From positions 72,621 to 136,620 of the forward strand of contig JABGRK010000010.1 in NCBI GenBank assembly GCA_018648325.1: a DNA stretch of 64,000 nt. The letters run 5' to 3'. Positions 45,540-54,431 of this stretch are shown here, one piece after another. The notes beneath the pieces were generated by a model that worked only from the letters and a program-made list of their open reading frames with translations, did not search any database and was not told where the DNA came from. Position 1 is the stretch's first letter. The number at the start of each line of letters is the position of its first letter. The translations under genes and the position numbers were made by a program. Origin of the DNA: Chloroflexota bacterium (GTDB taxonomy: Bacteria; Chloroflexota; Dehalococcoidia; JABGRK01).

Positions 45540-45803
45540 ATGGATTGGCTACTATGGGTCGTTAGAGCCATAATAATTGTTATAGGAATAATAGTGGCAA
45601 TAAAGGTTTGGAAAGGGGAAAAGGGATACTCCTTTAGGTTTCTTACAATAGGAATTACTATTTTAATTTTGGGGGTTATTCTCCTAATAGTGTCTTTTGC
45701 AACAGACCTATCATCATTTTATGGTTTGTATCTTACTACTGCTGGAGCGATAGCTATCATAATCGGGTTGGTTATTCGGAATATATGGGAGAAGAACCGT
45801 TAA
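45540..45803 (+). CDS. Small membrane protein, unrecognised
   Basis: An 87-residue hydrophobic protein with three predicted helices (about 5-22, 33-53 and 57-80) and a short basic loop (KVWKGEKGYS). Start ATG 45540 follows GAAGGAG with seven bases between. A GTG two codons upstream is the alternative. Family unknown. Controlled by promoter/operator module A. Confidence 0.65.
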   Translation: MDWLLWVVRAIIIVIGIIVAIKVWKGEKGYSFRFLTIGITILILGVILLIVSFATDLSSFYGLYLTTAGAIAIIIGLVIRNIWEKNR

Positions 45804-45872
45804 TGGCTCAACCTATGTTCAAACTCTCCCTATAGCTATAAAACCAGTTCAAACTCTAATTTTGTAACTGTG

Positions 45873-45925
45873 TTCTACACATTAACTTTGGCAAAGTCCA
45901 CCTTGCCCATGATGGTATAATGCGA
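45873..45925 (+). promoter_or_regulatory. Promoter/operator module, copy B
   Basis: The second copy of the 53-base element, with ACTTTGGCAAAGT (45885-45897) and extended -10 TGGTATAAT (TATAAT 45916-45921). The central base of the inverted repeat differs from copy A while both arms are kept. The methyltransferase ATG is nine bases after the -10, giving a leaderless transcript. Confidence 0.65.
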
Positions 45926-45930
45926 TAATC

Positions 45931-46536
45931 ATGAGCGATAAATACTATGCAGATATGGAAATCTTCTGGGCTGATTCATATCCATCGGTAGATTCTATCG
46001 AAAATAGCGAGGCTTTCTATCAAGAGACTGGCTTTGTCGGAGGCTTCTTTCCTTACATCAACAAAATTCTGGCCCATCCATCGCTGAAGCCCAAAAAAGC
46101 ACGCCTGCTTGAATTCGGTTGCGACAATGGCATCACACTAAACTACTTCAAAGATCGCTCACTTGAGTTATACGGCGTTGATATTAACAATGCCGCTATC
46201 CAAAAAGGCAGAAAACTCTTCCCGCAGTTCAACCTTGTAAGATCATTCGGACTAGAAATCCCTTTCAAGGATAAATATTTTGATATAGTATTTGCTTCCG
46301 CTGTATTAAAACATATCAGGCACAAGGATAGACCTGCCGTATATCAAGAATTGGCGCGAGTTGCAGATTATGTTATTGTCAGCGAACTCAACTCTAAGGC
46401 TGATAACATCGAAGAAAGTTCGGGATTTATGTTTTACCATTCTGACTTTATCAAGGAGCTGCCAGACTATTTTGTCGAACTTGAGTTAATAAATATCGGC
46501 AATTACTTTCTGGGTCTATACAAGGTGAAACAATGA
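45931..46536 (+). CDS. Class I SAM-dependent methyltransferase
   Basis: A 201-residue methyltransferase. Motif I is LLEFGCDNGITLNYF near residue 50, then GVDINNAAI and FDIVFASAVLKHI. No ribosome site precedes the ATG, consistent with a leaderless message. It overlaps the RibD_C gene by four bases. The substrate is unknown. Confidence 0.85.
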   Translation: MSDKYYADMEIFWADSYPSVDSIENSEAFYQETGFVGGFFPYINKILAHPSLKPKKARLLEFGCDNGITLNYFKDRSLELYGVDINNAAIQKGRKLFPQFNLVRSFGLEIPFKDKYFDIVFASAVLKHIRHKDRPAVYQELARVADYVIVSELNSKADNIEESSGFMFYHSDFIKELPDYFVELELINIGNYFLGLYKVKQ

Positions 46537-47063
46537 CAAATCACGTATACATAGCTACAAGTTTAGATGGATATATTGCTACAAGCGACGGGGGATTGGA
46601 TTGGCTTAACCAGATACCTAATCCCCAAAAAAGTGACTTCGGGTATGCTGAGTTTAACAGTAGAATCGATGCTATAGTGATGGGAAGAATCACATTTGAG
46701 AAAGTTTTAACCTTTGGCATTTGGCCATATGATAAACCTGTTTTCATATTAAGTACTACCCTAACCGAGCTTCCAGATACAATGGTTGGTAAAGCTGAAA
46801 TTGTTAATGGAGACTTACACGAGCTGATTAAACGATTGAAAAAGAGAGGGTATAATAATTTATATATTGATGGCGGCAGAACAATACAGAACTTTTTGCA
46901 GGAAGATCTCATTGACGAAATGATTATTACAAGGGTTCCAATCCTGCTTGGAGATGGAGTCCCTTTATTCGGAAAGATCACGCAAAATATTAAGTTTAAA
47001 CATAAGAAAACCGAGATTCTTAATAATTATCTAGCAAAGAGCAGCTATACCAGAGACAGATAA
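46533..47063 (+). CDS. RibD C-terminal domain/dihydrofolate reductase-like protein
   Basis: A 176-residue stand-alone reductase of the RibD_C/DHFR superfamily. It has YIATSLDGYIA at the N-terminus, IVMGRITFEKV with the NADPH-binding pattern, and YIDGGRTIQNFL. Such proteins are widespread orphan NADPH reductases with undefined substrates. It overlaps the methyltransferase gene by ATGA. Confidence 0.88.
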   Translation: MTNHVYIATSLDGYIATSDGGLDWLNQIPNPQKSDFGYAEFNSRIDAIVMGRITFEKVLTFGIWPYDKPVFILSTTLTELPDTMVGKAEIVNGDLHELIKRLKKRGYNNLYIDGGRTIQNFLQEDLIDEMIITRVPILLGDGVPLFGKITQNIKFKHKKTEILNNYLAKSSYTRDR

Positions 47064-47161
47064 TGGCAACTAAGGTGCCATCAAACTACCACCGTACTAT
47101 TCTCATAACTACAGCGCCAACTCAAATTCTTGCTTGTAACTGAAGTTCACATTGCATACAG

Positions 47162-47170
47162 TGGTATAAT
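47162..47170 (+). promoter_or_regulatory. Extended -10 promoter
   Basis: TGGTATAAT followed by GCA, the third member of the TGnTATAATGC set. It precedes the 129-residue membrane protein by 36 bases. Confidence 0.5.
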
Positions 47171-47206
47171 GCAGCCAATAATCAATGCATCCGAGAAAGG
47201 GAAACA

Positions 47207-47596
47207 GTGACTGCTCAAGTAGCCGCTATTATTGCATCAACGGGATTATTTGGATTGATGTGTTTTCAGCTATTACTGGCTACAGGATTGCCAATAGGAC
47301 ATCTTGCATGGGGAGGCAAGTATAGAATACTTCCCACCCGTTTGCGCATCGCCAGCGTTTTCTCGGCGTGCGTTTTTGTATTTGCATCCATCCTAGTGCT
47401 GGAAAAAGCAAACGTCTTTTCGCTCCTGAACAATAGTATTCTATTAACATATGGGGTCTGGATACTTACCGGTTTCTTTGGATTAAACACCGCTTCCAAC
47501 CTGGCCTCACGCAGTAAATGGGAAAAGCGGATTATGGCCCCCATAGCGCTGAGTTTGTGCATACTATGCATAATTATTGCCATTACCTCCGGTTGA
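47207..47596 (+). CDS. Four-helix membrane protein, unrecognised
   Basis: A 129-residue protein with four predicted helices (about 5-30, 45-65, 75-97 and 108-127) and a conserved-looking IGHLAWGGKYRILP loop. GTG start after GAAAGGGA. The family is not recognised with certainty. It stands alone behind its own extended -10 promoter. Confidence 0.7.
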   Translation: MTAQVAAIIASTGLFGLMCFQLLLATGLPIGHLAWGGKYRILPTRLRIASVFSACVFVFASILVLEKANVFSLLNNSILLTYGVWILTGFFGLNTASNLASRSKWEKRIMAPIALSLCILCIIIAITSG

Positions 47597-47621
47597 TAAC
47601 GATTGTATTCAAAGCCTGTGG

Positions 47622-47630
47622 TGGTATAAT
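47622..47630 (+). promoter_or_regulatory. Extended -10 promoter for TfoX-like gene
   Basis: TGGTATAAT followed by GCGATAATT and the ATG at 47640, a leaderless layout. The sequence from the -10 to the start codon is almost identical to module B. Confidence 0.55.
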
Positions 47631-47639
47631 GCGATAATT

Positions 47640-47993
47640 ATGAGTAATAAATCTGAAAAGGCACAATTCCTTCAGTACGTATTATCCGAAGTCCTGGCAG
47701 ACATAGACGGAATATCATCACGGGCTATGTTTGGAGGCTATGGCATCTACAAAGAAGGCATCATCTTCGCCATCATTGCTGATGAGCAACTCTACTTCAA
47801 AGTTGACCAATCCAACCGCTCTGACTACGAGCAGTACGGCAGCCACCCCTTCGTCTACTCTCAGGGTAAAACCAAATCCACCACCATGTCCTACTGGGAA
47901 CTACCTGCCGATATTCAGGAAGACAGGCATGAAATCGCCAAATGGGTTGAGAAGGCATACGAGGTTAGTAAAAACCGAAAGAAAAATAAATGA
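47640..47993 (+). CDS. TfoX/Sxy N-terminal domain protein
   Basis: A 117-residue single-domain protein. SSRAMFGGYGIYKEGIIFAII matches the TfoX N-terminal domain, a fold associated with competence regulation in some proteobacteria, although stand-alone versions elsewhere are uncharacterised. The start is ATG 47640, nine bases after the -10 element; upstream in-frame codons lie within the promoter. It overlaps a broken DUF1801 gene by ATGA. Confidence 0.87.
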   Translation: MSNKSEKAQFLQYVLSEVLADIDGISSRAMFGGYGIYKEGIIFAIIADEQLYFKVDQSNRSDYEQYGSHPFVYSQGKTKSTTMSYWELPADIQEDRHEIAKWVEKAYEVSKNRKKNK

Positions 47994-48442
47994 GATCTGA
48001 AGCTACAACAGTAGATGATTACCTTTCGGAGCTACCCAAGGAACGCAGGCAGGCGATCGACAACGTTCGTAAGGTAATTCTAAATAACTTACCCCCGGGC
48101 TATGAAGAAGTGATGAACTGGGGAATGATCACCTATTAGGTCCCGCTAGCTACCTATCCCGATACCTACAACAAAAAACCGCTCATGTATGCCGCCCTGG
48201 CCTCTCAGAAAAACCATATGGCGGTGTATCTTATCAGTATCTATATGAATGAGCAAACAAGCCGAGAGTTTGAGGCAGAATACCGTGCTACCGGTAAAAG
48301 ATACGATGTGGGCAGGTCATGCGTGCGCTTTAAAAAAGTCGATGATTTGCCACTTGAGCTGATCGCAAAAGCCATAGCCATGTACGATGCTAAAACCTAT
48401 GTGAATATGGAAAAAGCCAGAACTGCCAAAGACAATTCTTGA
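47990..48442 (+). pseudogene. DUF1801-type protein with in-frame amber codon
   Basis: From ATG 47990 one frame encodes a DUF1801-like protein, with NLPPGYEEVMNWGMITY and then VPLATYPDTYNKKPLMYAAL, running to 48442. A TAG at 48137-48139 interrupts it where relatives usually carry Glu, a single G-to-T change from GAG. The rest of the frame is well kept, so the mutation is recent, or a sequencing error, or the amber is read through. A restart at 48185 would lack the first third of the domain. Confidence 0.82.
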
Positions 48443-48487
48443 GTTATCAGGTATAATCGTTCCATTCTAATAAAAGGAGTATGCAAA

Positions 48488-48904
48488 ATGACCATCGAGA
48501 TCAACGACCTCAACATCTGGGCAATCATCGTTTGTATCATAATCTATATGGCTATCGGGGCACTGTGGTACTCTCCAAAGCTGTTCGGCAATATCTGGCT
48601 CAAACTGGTTGGCAAAACCAAGGAGGACATAAGCAAGTCCGATGCCAATAAATCTATGATGCTCAGCATCATACCCGCCGCCATAACCGTGTTTCTGCTG
48701 GCGCATATACTGGGCTTTGCCAACACAACAACAGCATTTGATGCCTTGATCATGGGAACAATTGTATCAATAGGAATTATAGGCATGAGCACACTTAACC
48801 TGGTGTTTTTCGAAGGAAGGTCACTCAAACTGACGGGGATAAATGTCGCCTATCCGTTCGTGGCACTCAACATTGCGGCGATAATACTTACATACTGGCA
48901 GTAG
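48488..48904 (+). CDS. DUF1761 membrane protein
   Basis: A 138-residue protein with four predicted membrane helices. IGALWYSPKLFGNIWLKL near residue 22 is characteristic of DUF1761. The family's function is unknown. AAAGGAG precedes the ATG, and GGTATAAT lies about 30 bases upstream. Confidence 0.87.
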   Translation: MTIEINDLNIWAIIVCIIIYMAIGALWYSPKLFGNIWLKLVGKTKEDISKSDANKSMMLSIIPAAITVFLLAHILGFANTTTAFDALIMGTIVSIGIIGMSTLNLVFFEGRSLKLTGINVAYPFVALNIAAIILTYWQ

Positions 48905-48988
48905 ATTGAACTATTTTGAACAACCGCGGCAAAAAAGACTTTTCGGTGGACTACCCAATTCAGGTTTTAAAATGGGAGAATAGGCAAA

Positions 48989-49663
48989 ATGGACCTAAAC
49001 ACATCAATCATAAGCTTCCTGATCCAGCTAACGCTGAACAATGACCGCAGTTGGTTTAATGCAAACAAAGAGCTATATGTGAGCGCCAAAAAAGAGTTCG
49101 AAGGATTTGTCGACAAACTCATTCCCATTATCAAAGGTATCGACCCGGGAATAGACGTGTTAAGTGCCAGCCAATGCACATTCAGAATCTATAGAGATGC
49201 CCGGTTTTCAAGAGACGGCTTGCCATACAAAACAAACTTTGGCGCGCATATCGCAAAAGGAGGCAGAAAAAGCCCCTTTGCCGGATACTACGTTCATCTG
49301 CAACCGAATGAGTCCTTTGTTGGAGGAGGCATTTATATGCCCCAGCCCAAATATCTTAAAGCAATCAGAACCCGGATTTATGAAAACGCTCAAAGCTATA
49401 AAGAAATAATAAATAACGCTGCTTTCAAGAAGTATTTCCCGGAACTATATGGTGAAAAGCTAAAAACCGCCCCCAGAGATTTCCCCAAGGATTTTGCAGA
49501 TATCGGCCTGCTTAAAAACAAGCACTATGTCGTGACTCACAGTGTCGATGATTCTTTCTGGACATCACAAGAATTGATTAAAAAGCTGACCGAAATATTT
49601 AAAGCCCAACTCCCGTTCAATCAATTCATGAACAAAGCGATTAAGAGTGCAATAAATACCTAG
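48989..49663 (+). CDS. DUF2461 family protein
   Basis: A 224-residue soluble protein of the DUF2461/TIGR02453 group. LTLNNDRSWFNANKELY near the start, then FRIYRDARFSRDGLPYKTNFGAHI, and YYVHLQPNESFVGGGIYMP are recognisable. The activity is unknown. It is the last of the run of small stand-alone genes here. Confidence 0.88.
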   Translation: MDLNTSIISFLIQLTLNNDRSWFNANKELYVSAKKEFEGFVDKLIPIIKGIDPGIDVLSASQCTFRIYRDARFSRDGLPYKTNFGAHIAKGGRKSPFAGYYVHLQPNESFVGGGIYMPQPKYLKAIRTRIYENAQSYKEIINNAAFKKYFPELYGEKLKTAPRDFPKDFADIGLLKNKHYVVTHSVDDSFWTSQELIKKLTEIFKAQLPFNQFMNKAIKSAINT

Positions 49664-49778
49664 GCAACACCCCGTCCCTCCAATCCCACAAAACGCCGCT
49701 TCATTGACAATTGTAGCCTCAAAACCCTATACTTAAGTTTCGTGACCCATATCCTATAACAGAAGGGAGGTGAAACCT

Positions 49779-49961
49779 GTGAGCGAAGTATATATCCGCG
49801 ATGACGAAAACTTCGAGGGCGCACTTAAACGTTTCAATAAGAAGGTCCAGCAGGAAGGCATCCTTTCTGAAACGCGCCGCAGAGGTTACTACGAAAAACC
49901 AAGCATAAAACGCAAGAAGAAGGAAGCTATCAAGAGGCGTAAGAGCGCCAAGAGTTCTTAG
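49779..49961 (+). CDS. rpsU: 30S ribosomal protein S21
   Basis: A basic 60-residue protein. [20 protein letters not shown] and the Lys/Arg-rich C-terminus ([12 protein letters not shown]) are typical of bS21. The start is GTG 49779, eight bases after GAAGGGAGG. The ATG-like GTG three codons upstream sits within that site. Encoded before yqeY, a common arrangement. Binds 16S rRNA near the anti-Shine-Dalgarno. Confidence 0.96.
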   Translation: MSEVYIRDDENFEGALKRFNKKVQQEGILSETRRRGYYEKPSIKRKKKEAIKRRKSAKSS

Positions 49962-49990
49962 AATAATTCTCTTATTTGATAGGTTTTTAA

Positions 49991-50437
49991 ATGGCTTTAG
50001 AAGAAAAACTAACGGATGACATGAAAACGGCGATGAAAAGCAAAGACAAGCTGCGCCTGTCGGTCATTCGCATGGTAAAAGCCAAGATCAAAAACGCCCA
50101 GATAGAAAAACGCGACGTGCTAAACGACGATGAGGTGCTCAAAGTCATTGCCCGCGACGTCAAACAGCACAAGGAAAGTATCACTGCGTTTACAGATGGC
50201 GGGCGCACCGAGCTTGCCGAAAAAGAAGAGGCCGAGCTTGAAATACTCATGGAGTATATGCCACAGCAAATGTCACGAGACGAGGTTGTGGCCATTATCA
50301 ATCAGGCGATTGCTGAGACAGGAGCCACCGGCCCGCAGGACAAGGGCAAGGTCATGGGCAAGATAATGGCTCAGGTTTCAGGCAAAGCCGATGGCAAAGA
50401 GGTCAATACTATCGTAATGGAACTTCTGGCCGGTTAG
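49991..50437 (+). CDS. yqeY: GatB/YqeY domain protein
   Basis: A 148-residue helical protein of the YqeY family, related to the C-terminal domain of GatB. It has SVIRMVKAKIKNAQIEKR, EYMPQQMSRDEV and KGKVMGKIMAQVSGKADG. The role may lie in tRNA-dependent amidation. It follows rpsU by 29 bases and ends inside its own terminator hairpin. Confidence 0.93.
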   Translation: MALEEKLTDDMKTAMKSKDKLRLSVIRMVKAKIKNAQIEKRDVLNDDEVLKVIARDVKQHKESITAFTDGGRTELAEKEEAELEILMEYMPQQMSRDEVVAIINQAIAETGATGPQDKGKVMGKIMAQVSGKADGKEVNTIVMELLAG

Positions 50438-50459
50438 AGATAACCGGCCTTTCCTTTTC
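50428..50459 (+). terminator. Terminator overlapping the yqeY stop codon
   Basis: GGCCGGTT (50428-50435) pairs perfectly with AACCGGCC (50442-50449) around a 6-base loop, followed by TTTCCTTTT. The stop codon lies in the hairpin. Confidence 0.85.
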
Positions 50460-50467
50460 TCCCCACG

Positions 50468-53400
50468 CTACTTTTCACACCACTGGCGCGCGTTCTGGAA
50501 CATGCGCAACCACGGCGAAACTTCGATTTTAGACCATGCTTTAGGCCAGTAGTGCCACTGCCACGGTAAGAAGAAGCGTTCCGGATGAGGCATGACCGCC
50601 AGATGACGTCCGTCCGGAGAACACAGCGAACTGATGCCCTGCTGCGATCCGTTGGGATTGGCGGGGTATGTTTCGGTTATCAGGCCACTATCATCGACAT
50701 AACGCAGTGGTGCAAGATTCTGGCTCTCGATTTCTTGCACGAGCGACTCGTCGGTGCAATAGAATCGTCCCTCACCGTGAGCCACGGCAACACCAAGCAC
50801 AGATCCCTCCATACCTTCCAGCATGATGGCCGGATTCTTCTGTATTTGTACCGCAACAAAGCGTGATTCGAACATCTCGGACTGGTTTAGCACGAAGCGT
50901 GGCTGCTGCTTGATATCCAGACCCTGCCACGGCACCCAGCCCAAAAAGGCCATCACCTGGCAGCCGTTGCACACACCCAGCGAAAACGTATCCTGTCGCT
51001 GATAGAAGGCATCAAACTGACGTTTAACTTTATCGTTGAAAAGCACGCCCGCCGCCCAGCCTCTGCCCGAATCCAGCACATCAGCGTAGGCGAAACCACC
51101 GCAAAAGGCAATACCCCTAAACTGATCCAAACCTATTCGCCCTTGGGCCAGATCGGTCATGGTCACGTCCCACGGCTCAAAACCAGCGGCGTAGAAAGCA
51201 CCGGCCATCTCGCGATCGCCGTTCACGCCCTCCTCGCGAAGGATAGCTATCTTTGGTTTGGTAGCTGATTTAAGATGGGCTTGAGGCGTAGGCTCCAATA
51301 TAAAACTGAGGTTAAAGTTAAGGCCGGAACGATCATAACCAGTCTTAAATTCGCTCTCAGCACATATGGGATTGGACTGCAACTTTTCTATCTGATACGA
51401 AGTCTCCTGCCAGATAGAGCGTAGCTTACGCATGTCCTCAGAAAGGACGCTATTCCCATCGTATACTACGTTTATATGCTTTTCGACCGTTGTACTGCCA
51501 ATGGTATAGCTGCTTTCGATTAAACCGCGATTCTTCAACACAGCCTTGATGCTATCTTCATTCTCCGGCGCATATTCGACTATCAAACCAAGTTCTTCAG
51601 CAAACAGATAATCGATTGCACTGACATCAGATTTGAAGTCCAGTTTGATATCAAGACCACAGTTTCCGGCAAAGGCCATCTCGGCAAGACACGTTATCAG
51701 CCCGCCATCGGATACGTCGTGTCCGGCAAGGATCAGCTCATCTGCGATCATAGCCTGCACAGCCTCAAATCCTGCCTTTAGCGTCTGCGGATCATCAACG
51801 TTTGGCGACTGATCACCTACCTGATTGTAAACCTGCGCCAGCGCAGAGCCACCTGTTCTGCTCTTACCACCAGACAGATCGATGAACATCAGCTTGCTTT
51901 GTCCCGGACGCTTGATATCAGGCGTTATAGTTTTGGTTATGTCTTTACACGATGCGTATGCAGTGATTACCAGCGTGCCGGGGGCCTTGGCAATGCCATC
52001 TGCCCCGTCTTTTTCGACTTTAGCGGCCATGCTCATGGAATCCTTACCACCGTTGATAGAAATACCAAGCTGGTCAAGCATGATATCGAGTGATTCATTG
52101 GCGCGATACAGGCGATCTCCCTCGCCCGGCTCCGAGGCGGCCACGCCCCAGTTACCCAGCAGGCTGATACCCTCAAACTCCACAATCTGTGCCCAAACAA
52201 GGTTTGTCAGTGCCTCCCCCACGGCCATACGCACCGATGCCTCGGAATCAACAATCCATTTAATCGGCTGATCGCCTAGCGCCCAGCAGCGGCCCGTGTT
52301 GGCAAAATAGCTGTCGGCTGTTACCGCCACGTCCGCAACCGGAAGCTGCAATGGCCCGGCGCACTGTTGGCGTGCGATCAAACCCGTAACCGAACGATCA
52401 ACGTGGTTGACCAAAAAACTCTTGGACGATACCTTGAGCAATCGTAAAACTCGATCAAGAGCGTCCTTAACCGTAGTACCAACAGTCAGATCAAGCGAGT
52501 TCAGTTTGCGCTGTACGCTTTCGTCTTTCATAACCATCTGCGGAATCTTGCCCAGCACAAAATCGAGGTTCAGGTTAACCGGATGTTTAACATGTTCCGG
52601 CGCATCGGCGGGTGCATCTTCATCAACTATCAGTTGCTTGCCATCACCAGTGATCTCGCCGATAACGGCTATGGGGCATTTCTCACGCTCAGCGATACGC
52701 TCAAGTACAGGCAATTCTTCCTTGCTCACCAGCAACACCACGCGTTCCTGTGATTCGTTGCACCACAGCTCCATAACAGACATCGTCTTGTCGCCGCAGG
52801 GAATACGACGCAGGTATATCTTGCCGCCAGCAGGGTAGATCAGTTCGGTAACCGCGTTGGAATCTCCACCGGCACCCAAATCGTGAATCGACTTAATGGG
52901 ATTGTTATCGCCCATCATAATGCAGGCCTGAATCACCCGGTCATATACCTTTTCCATCTCGGCGTTGGCGCGCTGCACCGAGTTCCAGTCCAGTTCCGCT
53001 GCCTGAGATCCCAGCGTTTTACTGGAACCTGATGCCCCACCCAGCCCAATACGGTAGGCATCGCCGCCAAGTTGTACTATCTGATATCCTTCTTTTGGAT
53101 CGTATTTATGAAGATGACGCCCGTCCATCCAGCCCACACCCATGGTCCACATGCCACACTTGGTAAAACTGAACAGCTCGGCATTTACGCCATTGCCATG
53201 CACGTATTCAAATGCAGTGGTAGAGCCGCTTATGGTGGGCTCGCCGTACTCGTTACCATAACGGTAGGCGCCTTTAGGCGCACCGAGCATTATCTGAAGC
53301 GGCGTTTCCAGCTGGAACGGATGCTGCCAGTTACGCTTTTCCCACGGCAATTCATATCCCGGGATGTGCAGGTTGCCCACAAGATATAGAGTTGAACCTG

Positions 53401-54400
53401 CTATGGCCGTGCCGCCCCTGCCCACCGTCTGGTTGTCGCGTATCCTGCCGCCTGTCCCGGTGCCCGCGCCAGATGGCGAAGTGATGGCTGTGGGATGGTT
53501 GTGCGATTCACCCTTGGCAGTCATCTCCACATCAATGTTCTCGACCACCATTTCAGAAGGTTTGGACGGATCGGAAAAGATCAACATTGGTACGTTGTGG
53601 CCTTTGATAACCGATGAGTTATCCTCAAAAGCAACCAGCGTGTGGCCCTTGTGCTTTTCATAGTTTTCCCTGATGGTTTTCATGAGGGTGCGCTTTTTAG
53701 TGTCACCGTCTATCTGCCAGATGGCGTTGAACCTGCGATGACGACTGTGATCCGACTGGACCTGATCCAGCTGCGTTAGCTCCACATCTGAGGGGTTTTT
53801 CTTGATAACGTTGGCAAAATAGTTGTAGTTATGCTCTAAAATCTCCTTATCGAAAGACATATCCAGCTTCTCAATAGCAGATATACCTTCTTCAAGCAGC
53901 GGAACGATTTTTACCGGCTCAGGGGTTTTGTCCGATTCAAAGGTAGTCAAAGGTTGAACGTATGCTGATTCGGTCATGCGGTCATGCAGCAGCGGATAGA
54001 TGTTTTGGATATCACCAGCGCTCAGTTCGACACCGGAGATTGTGTTTATCTGGTAGCGCCGCGAACGTTCAATACGTTTGATGGAAGTAAGACCGCAGGA
54101 GTGGCAGATTTTGACTGCGTTTGTGGACCAGGGTGTGACTATCTCTACTCTGGGGCCAACTTCCAGAACTGTACCAGCAAGGCCGGTTTGACTACCAAAG
54201 CTCTCAGCTTCAAATGTCTCGGAGAGCAGCCAGTCCAGTATCCCATCCTCTTGGCTGGATAAAGGATTTGTCAGCTCGACATAAAAACAGTGCTCCAGTC
54301 TCACCGATACGATTCCCGCTACTGCATTCAGGATTTTGCTTGTTACCTGCTGCTGCTCAGGCTCCCACAGAGCAGAACGGCGGTATCTTCTGACCAGCAT
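50468..54400 (-). CDS. purL: Phosphoribosylformylglycinamidine synthase, large single-chain PurL
   Basis: A 1310-residue FGAM synthase: an N-terminal PurS-like and linker region, two AIRS-like ATP-binding halves (GAGTGTGGRIRD, and the inactive second half near 730-980), and a C-terminal class I glutaminase from about 1035, with Cys in GVCNGCQVMAF near 1137 and His-Glu in MPHPER near 1270. Fourth step of purine synthesis. Most bacteria of this kind use separate PurS/Q/L; the fused form suggests a distinct lineage or transfer. GGAG six bases before the ATG. Confidence 0.96.
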   Translation of the reverse strand: MLVRRYRRSALWEPEQQQVTSKILNAVAGIVSVRLEHCFYVELTNPLSSQEDGILDWLLSETFEAESFGSQTGLAGTVLEVGPRVEIVTPWSTNAVKICHSCGLTSIKRIERSRRYQINTISGVELSAGDIQNIYPLLHDRMTESAYVQPLTTFESDKTPEPVKIVPLLEEGISAIEKLDMSFDKEILEHNYNYFANVIKKNPSDVELTQLDQVQSDHSRHRRFNAIWQIDGDTKKRTLMKTIRENYEKHKGHTLVAFEDNSSVIKGHNVPMLIFSDPSKPSEMVVENIDVEMTAKGESHNHPTAITSPSGAGTGTGGRIRDNQTVGRGGTAIAGSTLYLVGNLHIPGYELPWEKRNWQHPFQLETPLQIMLGAPKGAYRYGNEYGEPTISGSTTAFEYVHGNGVNAELFSFTKCGMWTMGVGWMDGRHLHKYDPKEGYQIVQLGGDAYRIGLGGASGSSKTLGSQAAELDWNSVQRANAEMEKVYDRVIQACIMMGDNNPIKSIHDLGAGGDSNAVTELIYPAGGKIYLRRIPCGDKTMSVMELWCNESQERVVLLVSKEELPVLERIAEREKCPIAVIGEITGDGKQLIVDEDAPADAPEHVKHPVNLNLDFVLGKIPQMVMKDESVQRKLNSLDLTVGTTVKDALDRVLRLLKVSSKSFLVNHVDRSVTGLIARQQCAGPLQLPVADVAVTADSYFANTGRCWALGDQPIKWIVDSEASVRMAVGEALTNLVWAQIVEFEGISLLGNWGVAASEPGEGDRLYRANESLDIMLDQLGISINGGKDSMSMAAKVEKDGADGIAKAPGTLVITAYASCKDITKTITPDIKRPGQSKLMFIDLSGGKSRTGGSALAQVYNQVGDQSPNVDDPQTLKAGFEAVQAMIADELILAGHDVSDGGLITCLAEMAFAGNCGLDIKLDFKSDVSAIDYLFAEELGLIVEYAPENEDSIKAVLKNRGLIESSYTIGSTTVEKHINVVYDGNSVLSEDMRKLRSIWQETSYQIEKLQSNPICAESEFKTGYDRSGLNFNLSFILEPTPQAHLKSATKPKIAILREEGVNGDREMAGAFYAAGFEPWDVTMTDLAQGRIGLDQFRGIAFCGGFAYADVLDSGRGWAAGVLFNDKVKRQFDAFYQRQDTFSLGVCNGCQVMAFLGWVPWQGLDIKQQPRFVLNQSEMFESRFVAVQIQKNPAIMLEGMEGSVLGVAVAHGEGRFYCTDESLVQEIESQNLAPLRYVDDSGLITETYPANPNGSQQGISSLCSPDGRHLAVMPHPERFFLPWQWHYWPKAWSKIEVSPWLRMFQNARQWCEK

Positions 54401-54412
54401 TATTTACTCCAC

Positions 54413-54431
54413 AACACAAGTGTTTTGTGTT
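54413..54431. promoter_or_regulatory. Inverted repeat between divergent purL and small-gene starts
   Basis: AACACAA and TTGTGTT flank a 5-base centre, 13 bases upstream of the purL ATG. Possible operator for purine control. No regulator gene is nearby. Confidence 0.35.

Noticed and set aside
48137-48139. Pyrrolysine reading of the TAG codon.
   Set aside because: The expected residue is Glu, one base away, and no pyl genes or insertion element are visible.
51882-52271. Long open frames antisense to purL.
   Set aside because: purL has complete domain coverage on the other strand; no ribosome sites or homologous features in the antisense frames.
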